A stretch of 64,000 nt of DNA from Sphingobacterium bovisgrunnientis (GTDB lineage Bacteria > Bacteroidota > Bacteroidia > Sphingobacteriales > Sphingobacteriaceae), in NCBI RefSeq assembly GCF_009829085.1, contig NZ_WUQY01000004.1:90330-154329 (forward strand), given 5' to 3'. A program made the position numbers and the translations under genes. A model generated the notes under the pieces. That model worked only from the letters and a program-made list of their open reading frames with translations, ran no database searches and was not told the DNA's origin. Positions 51,170-59,839 of this stretch are shown here, piece after piece (the first letter of the stretch is position 1; each line of letters begins with the position of its first letter).

Positions 51170-51568
51170 TTACCGATGCTGATAGCAATAGCCATCTCCA
51201 ACAACACGTCTTTGGCATGAGCCACCTTTTTTAGTTCTTGCACCACAAATAGAGGAAGTTGTTGATCTAACGGAAGTTCTACTTTTAGTACCAGTAGTCG
51301 TAATTTTACTCGTTTTTGTAGTAGAAGATTGAACAGGTTTAGAATTTAATGAGACACTTTTCTTACTGACAGTTTTGTCAGAATTATCACTTTTAACAAT
51401 ATTATAAACATCATAAGTAGATTTTGTAGTTATGTCCCAAGTACTGTCAGAATAAAGAATATAATATTTTCCCCCATCATTTTTAATAACATCTACACAA
51501 ACTTTATGTTGTGAGTGACTAGTATTATAGGACAAGATTAATACTAATGTGAACAGTATTAACTTCAT
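51170..51568 (-). CDS. small secreted protein with C-terminal zinc-type motif (DUF5763-like)
   Basis: This is a 132-residue exported protein with signal peptide MKLILFTLVLILSYNTSHSQ. A short beta region (YYILYSDSTWDITTK) is followed by a Ser/Thr/Lys-rich linker (about residues 60-105). The C-terminal motif is CGARTKKGGSCQRRVVGDGY then CYQHR, a C-x9-C-x9-C-x2-H arrangement able to bind one metal ion. I remember this motif as DUF5763-like. The linker suggests a tethered binding module. A relic of the same motif lies 600 bp away. Confidence 0.72.
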   Translation of the reverse strand: MKLILFTLVLILSYNTSHSQHKVCVDVIKNDGGKYYILYSDSTWDITTKSTYDVYNIVKSDNSDKTVSKKSVSLNSKPVQSSTTKTSKITTTGTKSRTSVRSTTSSICGARTKKGGSCQRRVVGDGYCYQHR

Positions 51569-51653
51569 AGGTCATTGGTTTGTTCACTAATATAATGAAA
51601 CTATAAATTATAATCGCATAAGATTGGACTAATCCCCACTCCCATATTTTTAC

Positions 51654-51661
51654 TAACTTTG
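51654..51661 (+). promoter_or_regulatory. -7 promoter box TAACTTTG for mfd
   Basis: This exact TAnnTTTG match lies 20 bases before the GTG start at 51682. Confidence 0.55.
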
Positions 51662-51681
51662 GTGAAAACATTGGGACTTAA

Positions 51682-54600
51682 GTGAATATTCAGGAAATCT
51701 TAGCACATTACGGGAAAACAACACAAGTCACTACACTTGTAAAGGCAATTCAAAGTAAAAATCCTAAAATCCAACTCAAAGGACTTATTGGGTCATCGGA
51801 TGCGATGGTCGCGGCTTCGGCTTATCATCTGCACGAGCGTCCGTATGTCTTTATTCTGCCGACGCATGAGGAGGCATCCTACTTTTTGAGTGATTTGGAG
51901 AGTTTGTTTGACAAGCAGATTTTGTTTTTTCCCGCCTCTTACCGTAAGGCTTTTGATTTCATGCAACTGGATAGTGCACATGTATTGCAACGTGCCGAAA
52001 CGCTGAGTTCGCTCAACCATACTTCCGAACTGCCAAAAATCGTGGTTACCTACCCCGAAGCCATTGCAGAGAAGGTGATCAATCGTCAAGATTTAGAGAA
52101 AAATACCTTACCGATCACACAGAATACCAAGTTGAGTATTGATTTTATCAATGAGTTCTTGTACGAATACGATTTCGAACGGGTAGATTTTGTGTACGAG
52201 CCAGGGCAGTTTGCCATTCGTGGAGGTATAGTCGACATTTTCTCTTTTTCGAATGATTTGCCGTATCGTGTGGAGTTTTTTGGCGATGAGATCGAGAGCA
52301 TCCGTACTTTTGATATCGAAAGTCAGCTTTCGGTGAGTAAGATACACACCGTAACGATTGTTCCCAATGTACAAGCAAAGTTTTTAGCCAATAACCATAT
52401 TTCCCTCCTCGAATACATCGATAGGGATTCGGTGATTTGGATTAAAGATGTGCAATTCACTTTTGATATTATCCAAGAAGGCTACAAAAAAGCTTCCCAA
52501 TTGTGGAAAGCCTTGTCCGAAGCCGATCTCAAAAACAATCCAGACTTAGTAGATCCGCGTTTTACGTTTACGGATGACAAGAACTTCGGTTCGATGTTGT
52601 TTGATTTTCCGAATGTAGAGTTTGGTAAGCAGTTCTTCTTTAAGGCAGATGAGGTTATCAACTTTGATACCCATCCGCAGCCATCCTTCAACAAGGATTT
52701 CAACTTGTTGATTCATAATTTCAAAGAAAACGAAAGCAAGAAGATAAAAAATCTGATATTTTCGGACTCGACAAAACAGGTTGAGCGTATCTATGCTATT
52801 TTGGATGACATCGATAAGTCGGTGACTTTTACGCCAATCTATAAAGCTTTGCGTGAAGGTTATCGTGATGACACGATACAATTGGCTTGCTATACAGATC
52901 ACCAGATTTTTGATCGCTACTATAAATACAAGCGCATCAAAGCGTATGAGCGTTCGCAGGCGATTACGTTGAAAGAATTGCGTGACCTAAAGCCAGGTGA
53001 TTACATCACCCATATAGATCACGGTGTAGGTAAATATGCGGGTTTGGAAAAGGTCGATGTGAATGGCAAGACGCAAGAGATGATTCGTCTGATCTATGCA
53101 GACAATGACCTCTTGTATGTCAATATCAACTCCTTAAACCGTATTTCGAAATATTCGGGCAAGGAAGGTACAGTTCCTAAAATGAATAAGTTGGGAACGG
53201 ATGCCTGGGACAAACTGAAGAAAACAACCAAGAAAAAGGTTAAAGATATCGCGCGTGACCTGATTAAATTGTATGCCGTGCGTAAAGCTCAGACAGGTAA
53301 TGCATTTAGTCCAGATACGTATTTGCAAAAAGAATTAGAAGCGTCCTTTATCTATGAGGACACGCCAGATCAAGAAAAAGCGACCAACGATGTGAAGCGT
53401 GACATGGAGTCCCCACATCCGATGGACAGATTGGTGTGTGGTGATGTCGGTTTTGGGAAAACTGAAGTGGCTATTCGTGCAGCGTTCAAGGCCGTAGCAG
53501 ACAGCAAGCAAGTTGCGGTTTTGGTACCGACAACGATTCTGGCATTGCAACATTTCCGTACATTTTCCGAGCGTCTAAAAGGTCTTCCTGCGAATATTGA
53601 CTATATCAATCGCTTTAAGTCTACGAAACAAATCAAAGAAACTCTTAAAAAACTCGAAGAGGGTAAAATAGATATTATCATCGGTACACATCGCTTGGTG
53701 AGCAAGGATGTAAAATTCAAAGACCTCGGTCTGATGATTATCGATGAGGAACAAAAGTTTGGTGTATCAGTCAAAGAGAAATTAAAAGTAATGCGCGCCA
53801 ATGTGGATTCGATGACATTGACCGCAACACCTATTCCACGTACATTGCATTTCTCATTAATGGGCGCGCGTGACTTGAGTATTATCTCGACACCTCCACC
53901 AAACAGACAACCTGTGCAGACAGAATTGCATGTTTTTGGTGAAGCCTTGATTCAAGAAGCTGTGGCTTACGAGTTGGATCGTGGGGGACAGGTATTCTTT
54001 ATTCATAACCGCGTTGCTGATTTGAAGCAACTAGGCGCAATGATTCAAAAGCTTGTCCCAGGAGCTCGCGTGGGCGTAGCACACGGACAGTTGGAAGGTG
54101 ATGACTTGGAAGATGTGATGTTGAAGTTTATCAACCACGACTTTGATGTGTTAGTGGCCACGACGATTATTGAAGCTGGTTTGGACATCCCGAATGCCAA
54201 TACCATTATCATCAACCATGCACATATGTTTGGGTTAAGTGATTTGCACCAAATGCGTGGTCGTGTAGGTCGTTCGAACAAGAAGGCTTTTTGTTATTTG
54301 TTGAGTCCACCGATGTCAACTTTGACACCAGAAGCGTACAAACGACTTTCGGCTATTGAGGAGTTCTCCGAATTAGGTTCAGGTTTCAATGTGGCGATGC
54401 GCGATTTGGATATTCGTGGTTCGGGTAACTTGTTGGGTGCGGAGCAATCGGGCTTTATTGCGGAGATTGGTTTTGAGATGTACAATAAGATTTTGGATGA
54501 AGCCGTTCAAGAATTGAAAGATGATGAGTTTGGTGAATTGTTTGCGGACGAACAAAACAGAAAATACGTATCGTTCACGCAAATAGATACCGACTTGGAA

Positions 54601-55017
54601 GTGATGATTCCAGACGAATATGTAACTAATATTGGCGAGCGTTACAATTTGTATAATGATATTGCGAAGCTCGAAAATGAACAACAGCTCACGGCTTTTG
54701 AGAAGGAATTAGAAGACCGTTTTGGTCCTATTCCTGCACCTGTATTTGAACTGTTTAATACACTGCGTTTGCAATGGCTAGGCAAAGAAATTGGTTTTGA
54801 GAAGATCTCATACAAGAAGCAAACATTGAAAGGTTTCTTTATCAGCAATGCGAAATCCAGCTATTTCGAATCGGATCAGTTTGGAAAAGTATTGGCTTTC
54901 GTAGGAGCAAATCCTTCTATTAGTAATCTAAAAGAAGTAAAAGGACAATTGCGCTTAGCTTTAAGTAATATCACAACAATAGATTATGCTCTGCATTTGC
55001 TGAAGAAGATGGTGTAG
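51682..55017 (+). CDS. mfd: transcription-repair coupling factor
   Basis: Mfd removes stalled RNA polymerase from DNA lesions and recruits nucleotide-excision repair. The 1111-residue protein starts at GTG 51682 (MNIQEILAHYGKTTQ). An N-terminal UvrB-like region covers about residues 1-330, with AIRGGIVDIFSFSND. The RNA polymerase-interacting CarD-like domain (DYITHIDHGVGKYAGLEKV) is near residue 445, the RecG-like helicase has Walker A GDVGFGKTEVAIRAAF near 585 and DEEQKFGV near 690, and a C-terminal D7 domain follows. All hallmark motifs are intact. A relic of asd follows its stop codon. Confidence 0.96.
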   Translation: MNIQEILAHYGKTTQVTTLVKAIQSKNPKIQLKGLIGSSDAMVAASAYHLHERPYVFILPTHEEASYFLSDLESLFDKQILFFPASYRKAFDFMQLDSAHVLQRAETLSSLNHTSELPKIVVTYPEAIAEKVINRQDLEKNTLPITQNTKLSIDFINEFLYEYDFERVDFVYEPGQFAIRGGIVDIFSFSNDLPYRVEFFGDEIESIRTFDIESQLSVSKIHTVTIVPNVQAKFLANNHISLLEYIDRDSVIWIKDVQFTFDIIQEGYKKASQLWKALSEADLKNNPDLVDPRFTFTDDKNFGSMLFDFPNVEFGKQFFFKADEVINFDTHPQPSFNKDFNLLIHNFKENESKKIKNLIFSDSTKQVERIYAILDDIDKSVTFTPIYKALREGYRDDTIQLACYTDHQIFDRYYKYKRIKAYERSQAITLKELRDLKPGDYITHIDHGVGKYAGLEKVDVNGKTQEMIRLIYADNDLLYVNINSLNRISKYSGKEGTVPKMNKLGTDAWDKLKKTTKKKVKDIARDLIKLYAVRKAQTGNAFSPDTYLQKELEASFIYEDTPDQEKATNDVKRDMESPHPMDRLVCGDVGFGKTEVAIRAAFKAVADSKQVAVLVPTTILALQHFRTFSERLKGLPANIDYINRFKSTKQIKETLKKLEEGKIDIIIGTHRLVSKDVKFKDLGLMIIDEEQKFGVSVKEKLKVMRANVDSMTLTATPIPRTLHFSLMGARDLSIISTPPPNRQPVQTELHVFGEALIQEAVAYELDRGGQVFFIHNRVADLKQLGAMIQKLVPGARVGVAHGQLEGDDLEDVMLKFINHDFDVLVATTIIEAGLDIPNANTIIINHAHMFGLSDLHQMRGRVGRSNKKAFCYLLSPPMSTLTPEAYKRLSAIEEFSELGSGFNVAMRDLDIRGSGNLLGAEQSGFIAEIGFEMYNKILDEAVQELKDDEFGELFADEQNRKYVSFTQIDTDLEVMIPDEYVTNIGERYNLYNDIAKLENEQQLTAFEKELEDRFGPIPAPVFELFNTLRLQWLGKEIGFEKISYKKQTLKGFFISNAKSSYFESDQFGKVLAFVGANPSISNLKEVKGQLRLALSNITTIDYALHLLKKMV

Positions 55018-55019
55018 AA

Positions 55020-55097
55020 AACTCATTTCAAGATGATTCGATTCGTGTGAATGCAATAAATGTAGCTGAATTATTAGCGAAAAAAAGTTTAATCTAA
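55020..55097 (+). pseudogene. 3'-end relic of an aspartate-semialdehyde dehydrogenase gene
   Basis: Read from 55020 the frame ends FQDDSIRVNAINVAELLAKK then SLI and TAA. The last 15 residues match the C-terminus of asd at 21196-22185 (NAVQVAELLAKKGLI). Positions 55062-55085 are identical over 24 consecutive bases to the reverse strand of 21208-21231. QDDSIRV also resembles QDDSIKV from the middle of asd, which would imply a large internal deletion. A hairpin with the same CTGTAAG stem as the asd terminator follows. Confidence 0.75.
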
Positions 55098-55128
55098 AAG
55101 AATAAGCTCTTAGGAGGATTGTCAAAAG

Positions 55129-55152
55129 CTGTAAGATTTCTTACAGTTTTTC
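55129..55152 (+). terminator. terminator after mfd and the asd relic
   Basis: CTGTAAG pairs with CTTACAG around ATTT, followed by TTTTTCTT. The stem is the same as in the asd terminator. Confidence 0.8.
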
Positions 55153-55252
55153 TTGTTTTATAATTCTTTAGTAGGTGTCTGATTTTTAAGGCTATTGTGT
55201 ATATTTAGATGCTATAGGCAATTGTTTATCAAATCTGCATAAAATAGAACTA

Positions 55253-55744
55253 ATGAAAAATTTGTTAATCGAAATTTCTCAGAAAGCAATCAAATATGAA
55301 GATTTCAATTTTACTGTTGAACAAATAAAAAATGAATGGCTTGGTGAAGTTCCATCAACCGAAAGGGAAGTAGCAGAAGTTGAAGGCAAGCTTGGTGTGA
55401 AACTACCAGAGGATTACAAAGAGTTTTTGAGAATAACAAATGGTTTTTCATCCCCGAATGATATAGAGCCAAGTTTTGAAAGGATTACGGAAATTGATTA
55501 TCTGAAAAACTTTGCTCCAGAAATAATTGATGCGTACGATGTTCTGCCGGAATTGGATAATGCGATAATTGTAGGTGGAAAATTAGAAGAGCAACAATTT
55601 TTATTATTGCCTCCAAAATCAGAAAATGAAGATTGGAGATATTGGAAATTTGCGAACTGGTATCCGGGAGAACATGAGTTTGAAAACCTAAAAGAATATT
55701 TTAAAAATGTTCTTAGTTTTATAGTTGAACAGCATGAAAATTAA
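55253..55744 (+). CDS. SMI1/KNR4 (SUKH) family protein
   Basis: This is a 163-residue protein. EVAEVEGKLGVKLPEDYKEFLRITNG (named by its ends EVAEVEGKL and FLRITNG, about residues 42-66) is the SUKH hallmark, with a Trp-containing C-terminal half (DWRYWKFANWYPGEHEF). SUKH proteins often serve as immunity proteins to polymorphic toxins, but also occur alone. No toxin gene is adjacent, so an orphan immunity or housekeeping role is open. It is cytoplasmic. Confidence 0.88.
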   Translation: MKNLLIEISQKAIKYEDFNFTVEQIKNEWLGEVPSTEREVAEVEGKLGVKLPEDYKEFLRITNGFSSPNDIEPSFERITEIDYLKNFAPEIIDAYDVLPELDNAIIVGGKLEEQQFLLLPPKSENEDWRYWKFANWYPGEHEFENLKEYFKNVLSFIVEQHEN

Positions 55745-55773
55745 AAACTACTCGTAATAGTAACCTAAACCGA

Positions 55774-55840
55774 GTCATTTCGTCGTCAGGAGAAATCTTT
55801 TAATTGATTTCTCACTACATTGTGTTTCTTTCGAAATGAC
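55774..55840. repeat. palindromic intergenic repeat (TCATTTCG type)
   Basis: GTCATTTCG (55774-55782) pairs with CGAAATGAC (55832-55840), and GAGAAATC (55790-55797) pairs with GATTTCTC (55806-55813). The motif set is the same as beside the GIY-YIG gene. Confidence 0.8.
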
Positions 55841-55867
55841 GAAATAGTAAAAAAAATTCAATAACTA

Positions 55868-58753
55868 CTACCTCAATAACTCCTTCAAATCATCTTGCGA
55901 AAGCGATTTTACAAAACTGTCTTCTGTAGTGATAAGTGATGTAGCGATTGACATTTTGCGGTTTTGTAGAGCCACTATTTTCTCTTCTACGGTATCCTTA
56001 CTGATAAATTTATAGATGAATACATTGCGGGTTTGTCCGATGCGGTGTGATCTATCAATAGCTTGTTGCTCGACCGCAGGATTCCACCATGGGTCTAAGA
56101 TAAATACATAATCCGCTTCTGTTAAGTTTAGACCAACACCACCAGCCTTGATGGAGATTAAGAAAACCTTGACAGCATCATTTTCCTTAAACTCTTGTAC
56201 CGCTTGCGCTCTATCTTTCGTTGCACCGTCCAAATACGCAAAAGGAATATTTTTTTGTTTGAAGTATGATTTGAATATATCCAGATGCTTTACAAATTGA
56301 GAGAAGATCAGCACTTTGTTTCCTTCTGTAGAGATAGATTCCAACATGTTGATGACAGCCTCGAATTTCCCCGAATCTTCGGTGTAATCGGCGTCAACCA
56401 TTTTGGGGTGATTCGCCAGTTGGCGCAACTTGGTTAAACCTTGTAATAAAGCGATTTGATTTCCTTTCGCATTATCATTCACTGTTCCTTCAAGCAATGC
56501 ATTGCGGTATTCGGATTTTGTCGATTCGTAGAGCTCGGCTTGCGATTCATTCATCTCGCAATACACGATTTGTTCGGTTTTAGGAGGCAACTCTGTCGCT
56601 ACCTGACTTTTGGTGCGTCGCAGTACAAACGGCTTTATAATCGCTTGCAAACGCTTTGCTGTACTTTCATCTTTCTTTTTCTCAATTGGAATCACAAATT
56701 CTTTTTGAAAGAAAGAATAACTTCCCAATAATCCAGGATTCGAAAAGTGCATTTGAGACCAAATATCCGAAACAGAATTTTCTATAGGTGTTCCGCTCAA
56801 CGCTAGTTTGTGTCTGCTTTTAAGTGATTTGATAGATTTAAAAGACTTGGAAGTTGGGTTTTTAATATTTTGACTTTCGTCCAAAATAATATAGTTGAAG
56901 AAGAACTTACTAAAAAGCTCTTCATCACTACGCACTATACCATAGGTCGTAATCACTAAATCAAAATGGGTAAATGCATACGCATCTTTGAATCTATTCG
57001 ATCCTACATGCATTAGAATACGCAGCTTAGGGGCGAATTTGTCTGCTTCTTTTTGCCAGTTATAAACGAGTGATGTCGGAAGCACCAGTAAAGAAGTTTT
57101 CGCATGATCGGTGCTCTTCAACTCTTCTTTTTGCTTTTGCAATAAGGCTAAAGTTTGTACCGTTTTCCCCAGACCCATATCATCAGCTAAGACACCGCCG
57201 AATTTGAATTCTTGTAAGAAATGAAACCAATTGTAACCAGCCTCTTGGTACGGACGCAAACTGCCATTGAAGTCAACAGGTGGTTCTGCTTTAGTGATCT
57301 CTTCAAAATTGCTTAGGTTTTGTAATTTACGACTCATCGTCAAAGCAGTATGTTCGGATATTTCATGTAAAATCCCGATGTGAGCTTTATTGAGCTGAAG
57401 CCCATTCTTCTTTATCGCAAATTGAAACAAATGCTCGTACTGCGCAAACCATTCCTCTGGGATAATGGCTATTTCACCATTGGGAAGGGTAAATTCCTGA
57501 ATTCTATTCAGAATATGATCACGTAGTTGTATGAAAGGAATTTTATAAGGTCCAAAATTCGCGAATGCGCGTACATCAAACCAATCGTTATCCTCGACAA
57601 TCTCGATATCTAGGGTTGTCTTCCCAATAAAGAAATGCTTATCACCTGTTTCTTGTTTGATGATATAGCCCTTGGCAACTAATTCTTCTTGCTTGTGACT
57701 CAGCCATTCAAATACATTTGGGAACTCGATTTTATTGGTGGTATAGCATCCAAATAAGGCATCTTGCCTTTTTAGACCCAATTCTTCAAGCAGATTATGT
57801 TGATTATTTTCCCAAATTACCGAACGCTTTATGCGCGTAAAGCTGTACAAATCATTTTCCTCGTCATAAGACATGCGGACAGATACCTTTTGATCTGAGG
57901 TAGGAGAGAAGGTGTAATCACCGTATTGAAAATTGAGTTGAATATGCGATTCACCGTTCTGTACATAATTGAGTGTCAAAATAGGTGTAGCCTCTTCTTT
58001 GAGTGTTTTAATATCAAATCCTTCAGCGTAGACCGCATATTTTTCAATCAAAGGCGAAATAAAGGTTTCATAGTATTTGCGCTCTGTAGCTCGTGAAACA
58101 CTGATGTATCTTTTATTTAGAAAAGGCGTTAGCTTTTTGCCTTCTAAGGGTTGGTCAAAATGATAAAGAACATTGTCCAACAAAAGCCAAGCCTGTGCAT
58201 TGATGACTACTTCCGCATTTTTGAACATAAATTCCATGCGGTGGCCATCATATTTCAATGTGGGGAAATAGCGTGTTTCTTCTTCATTTCTTCTGAAGTG
58301 AAAAAGAATAGATGTGGTCTGTTCTGCTATTCGTAGCTGTTGTTCTGCAGGATAACCATCTTTTTTACTCATCAAATAGATTGGCTTATCACCAATCATA
58401 TCCATGACCTTCAGCAGTTTCTTTTCTAATTTTGGACGAATATAGTTGCGAACTTTATCGTCAAATATTTTGCTGAAGTAGTCGATCGGTCGAACAGGCT
58501 TTTTGTGATATTTCTTGATTACGTTACTTTGTTCGATTTCATCAAGCAGTTTGATGATTTTGTAATCCGTTTCATCCAATGCGTCCGCAAATTCATCTAC
58601 CGTATTAGTGAATACTCTTTTGGAGGAAAGCGAAAGACTACCGTTTGGATTGAGCTGTACGATATGTGGTTCGATAAGGTAACCCAAATAAGGGTGCTCA
58701 CCAAAAGAATATATTAATTTGTACGAATGTGAAGTATCTATCTGTTGCATCAA
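55868..58753 (-). CDS. SNF2 family DEAD/DEAH-box helicase-like ATPase
   Basis: This is a 961-residue protein of the Swi2/Snf2 family. The N-terminal about 450 residues are a bacterial SNF2-associated region. The ATPase core contains GVLADDMGLGKTVQTLALL (about residue 527), the motif II variant DESQNIKNP, SGTPIENSVSDIW, and the helicase C motif QAIDRSHRIGQTRNVFIYKF. Such proteins remodel DNA-bound complexes; the bacterial RapA homologue recycles RNA polymerase, but this one lacks the clear RapA N-terminal signature. No restriction or defence genes are adjacent. Confidence 0.92.
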   Translation of the reverse strand: MMQQIDTSHSYKLIYSFGEHPYLGYLIEPHIVQLNPNGSLSLSSKRVFTNTVDEFADALDETDYKIIKLLDEIEQSNVIKKYHKKPVRPIDYFSKIFDDKVRNYIRPKLEKKLLKVMDMIGDKPIYLMSKKDGYPAEQQLRIAEQTTSILFHFRRNEEETRYFPTLKYDGHRMEFMFKNAEVVINAQAWLLLDNVLYHFDQPLEGKKLTPFLNKRYISVSRATERKYYETFISPLIEKYAVYAEGFDIKTLKEEATPILTLNYVQNGESHIQLNFQYGDYTFSPTSDQKVSVRMSYDEENDLYSFTRIKRSVIWENNQHNLLEELGLKRQDALFGCYTTNKIEFPNVFEWLSHKQEELVAKGYIIKQETGDKHFFIGKTTLDIEIVEDNDWFDVRAFANFGPYKIPFIQLRDHILNRIQEFTLPNGEIAIIPEEWFAQYEHLFQFAIKKNGLQLNKAHIGILHEISEHTALTMSRKLQNLSNFEEITKAEPPVDFNGSLRPYQEAGYNWFHFLQEFKFGGVLADDMGLGKTVQTLALLQKQKEELKSTDHAKTSLLVLPTSLVYNWQKEADKFAPKLRILMHVGSNRFKDAYAFTHFDLVITTYGIVRSDEELFSKFFFNYIILDESQNIKNPTSKSFKSIKSLKSRHKLALSGTPIENSVSDIWSQMHFSNPGLLGSYSFFQKEFVIPIEKKKDESTAKRLQAIIKPFVLRRTKSQVATELPPKTEQIVYCEMNESQAELYESTKSEYRNALLEGTVNDNAKGNQIALLQGLTKLRQLANHPKMVDADYTEDSGKFEAVINMLESISTEGNKVLIFSQFVKHLDIFKSYFKQKNIPFAYLDGATKDRAQAVQEFKENDAVKVFLISIKAGGVGLNLTEADYVFILDPWWNPAVEQQAIDRSHRIGQTRNVFIYKFISKDTVEEKIVALQNRKMSIATSLITTEDSFVKSLSQDDLKELLR

Positions 58754-58839
58754 TCTGTAGTATGTCCCTCAAAAAAGACAACTAATATACCTTGAAAATG
58801 TAGGAAGATGAAATAATACGTTAATAATACTTGAAATAA

Positions 58840-59628
58840 TTAATCAATTTCGATTTCGCCTTTAAATACAAAGTTCGCTGGACCTTTTAAATACACATTT
58901 GTGAATGTAGTTCCAGATTTATGAAATGAAATATAAAGCTGTCCACCCAATACACGAATAGGTAAAGTAATGTCGCCCTCTAAGTTTTGATCTATTGCCA
59001 TTGCCATGGCTGCTGCAGTAGCACCTGTTCCGCAGGCAAAAGTTTCGTCTTCAACACCACGCTCAAAAGTGCGTACAAAATATCCATTTCCTTCTGCCTC
59101 AATGAAATTAACATTAATACCTTTTTCGCCATAGATTTCATTATTGCGAATCGCAAAACCTTCTTTGAATACATCGAGATTTTCTAAATCTTGGACTTTC
59201 AGAATATAGTGAGGTGAACCCGTATTTAAGACGAATGCATCATTATCACGCTCAACAATGTTTACATCGATCATGCCTAAATTGACTTGGTCGGCAGTAA
59301 TTTCTGCCGCGTGTGGACCGTCAACTGCCACAAAGTCAGTTTTGTCTGAAATAATTTCCAGATCTCTTGCGAATGCAACTATACAGCGTCCACCATTACC
59401 ACACATGGTGCCTTCGCCACCATCTGCATTGTAATAAACCATCTCAAAATCAAAATTTTCATTATATTGAAGCAACATCAAGCCATCCCCACCAATACCA
59501 AATCGGCGATCACATAACTTTTTAACCAAATCTTTGTTATTTCTATCGAAAAGGTTATTTCTGTTATCTATCAATACAAAATCGTTTCCTGCGCCTTGGT
59601 ATTTAGAAAATTGGATTTTTCTGCTCAT
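58840..59628 (-). CDS. dapF: diaminopimelate epimerase
   Basis: DapF converts LL- to meso-diaminopimelate for lysine and peptidoglycan synthesis. The 262-residue protein starts MSRKIQFSKYQGAGNDFVLI. The two catalytic cysteines are Cys76 in GEGTMCGNGGRCIV and about Cys199 in DETFACGTGATAAAMAM. The length and motifs fit the family. A TAAATTTG box lies at 59647-59654. asd, an earlier enzyme of the same pathway, lies elsewhere in the window. Confidence 0.96.
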   Translation of the reverse strand: MSRKIQFSKYQGAGNDFVLIDNRNNLFDRNNKDLVKKLCDRRFGIGGDGLMLLQYNENFDFEMVYYNADGGEGTMCGNGGRCIVAFARDLEIISDKTDFVAVDGPHAAEITADQVNLGMIDVNIVERDNDAFVLNTGSPHYILKVQDLENLDVFKEGFAIRNNEIYGEKGINVNFIEAEGNGYFVRTFERGVEDETFACGTGATAAAMAMAIDQNLEGDITLPIRVLGGQLYISFHKSGTTFTNVYLKGPANFVFKGEIEID

Positions 59629-59839
59629 ATATTTGAAAATTTAGCTCAAATTTAATATTCTTGTTACAAAACTAAAGCCAATTTGTTAAAACTTGTTAAA
59701 TAGCTTGTCTACACGTGATTTGTTAACAAAATTTAACTGACAAAGGATATGTCATCTGCTAATATGGTATTAGATTTGAATGCCACAAGGTAAGAATAGA
59801 AATACAATAATTTAGAATTTTAAAACAGCAATAAATAAT

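Noticed and set aside
55253..55744. Complete toxin-immunity system at the SUKH gene
   Set aside because: No toxin, Rhs repeat or secretion marker lies within several kilobases.
55868..58753. SNF2 protein as part of a defence island (DISARM- or restriction-like)
   Set aside because: Neighbours are dapF and a SUKH gene; no methyltransferase, nuclease or PLD partner is present.
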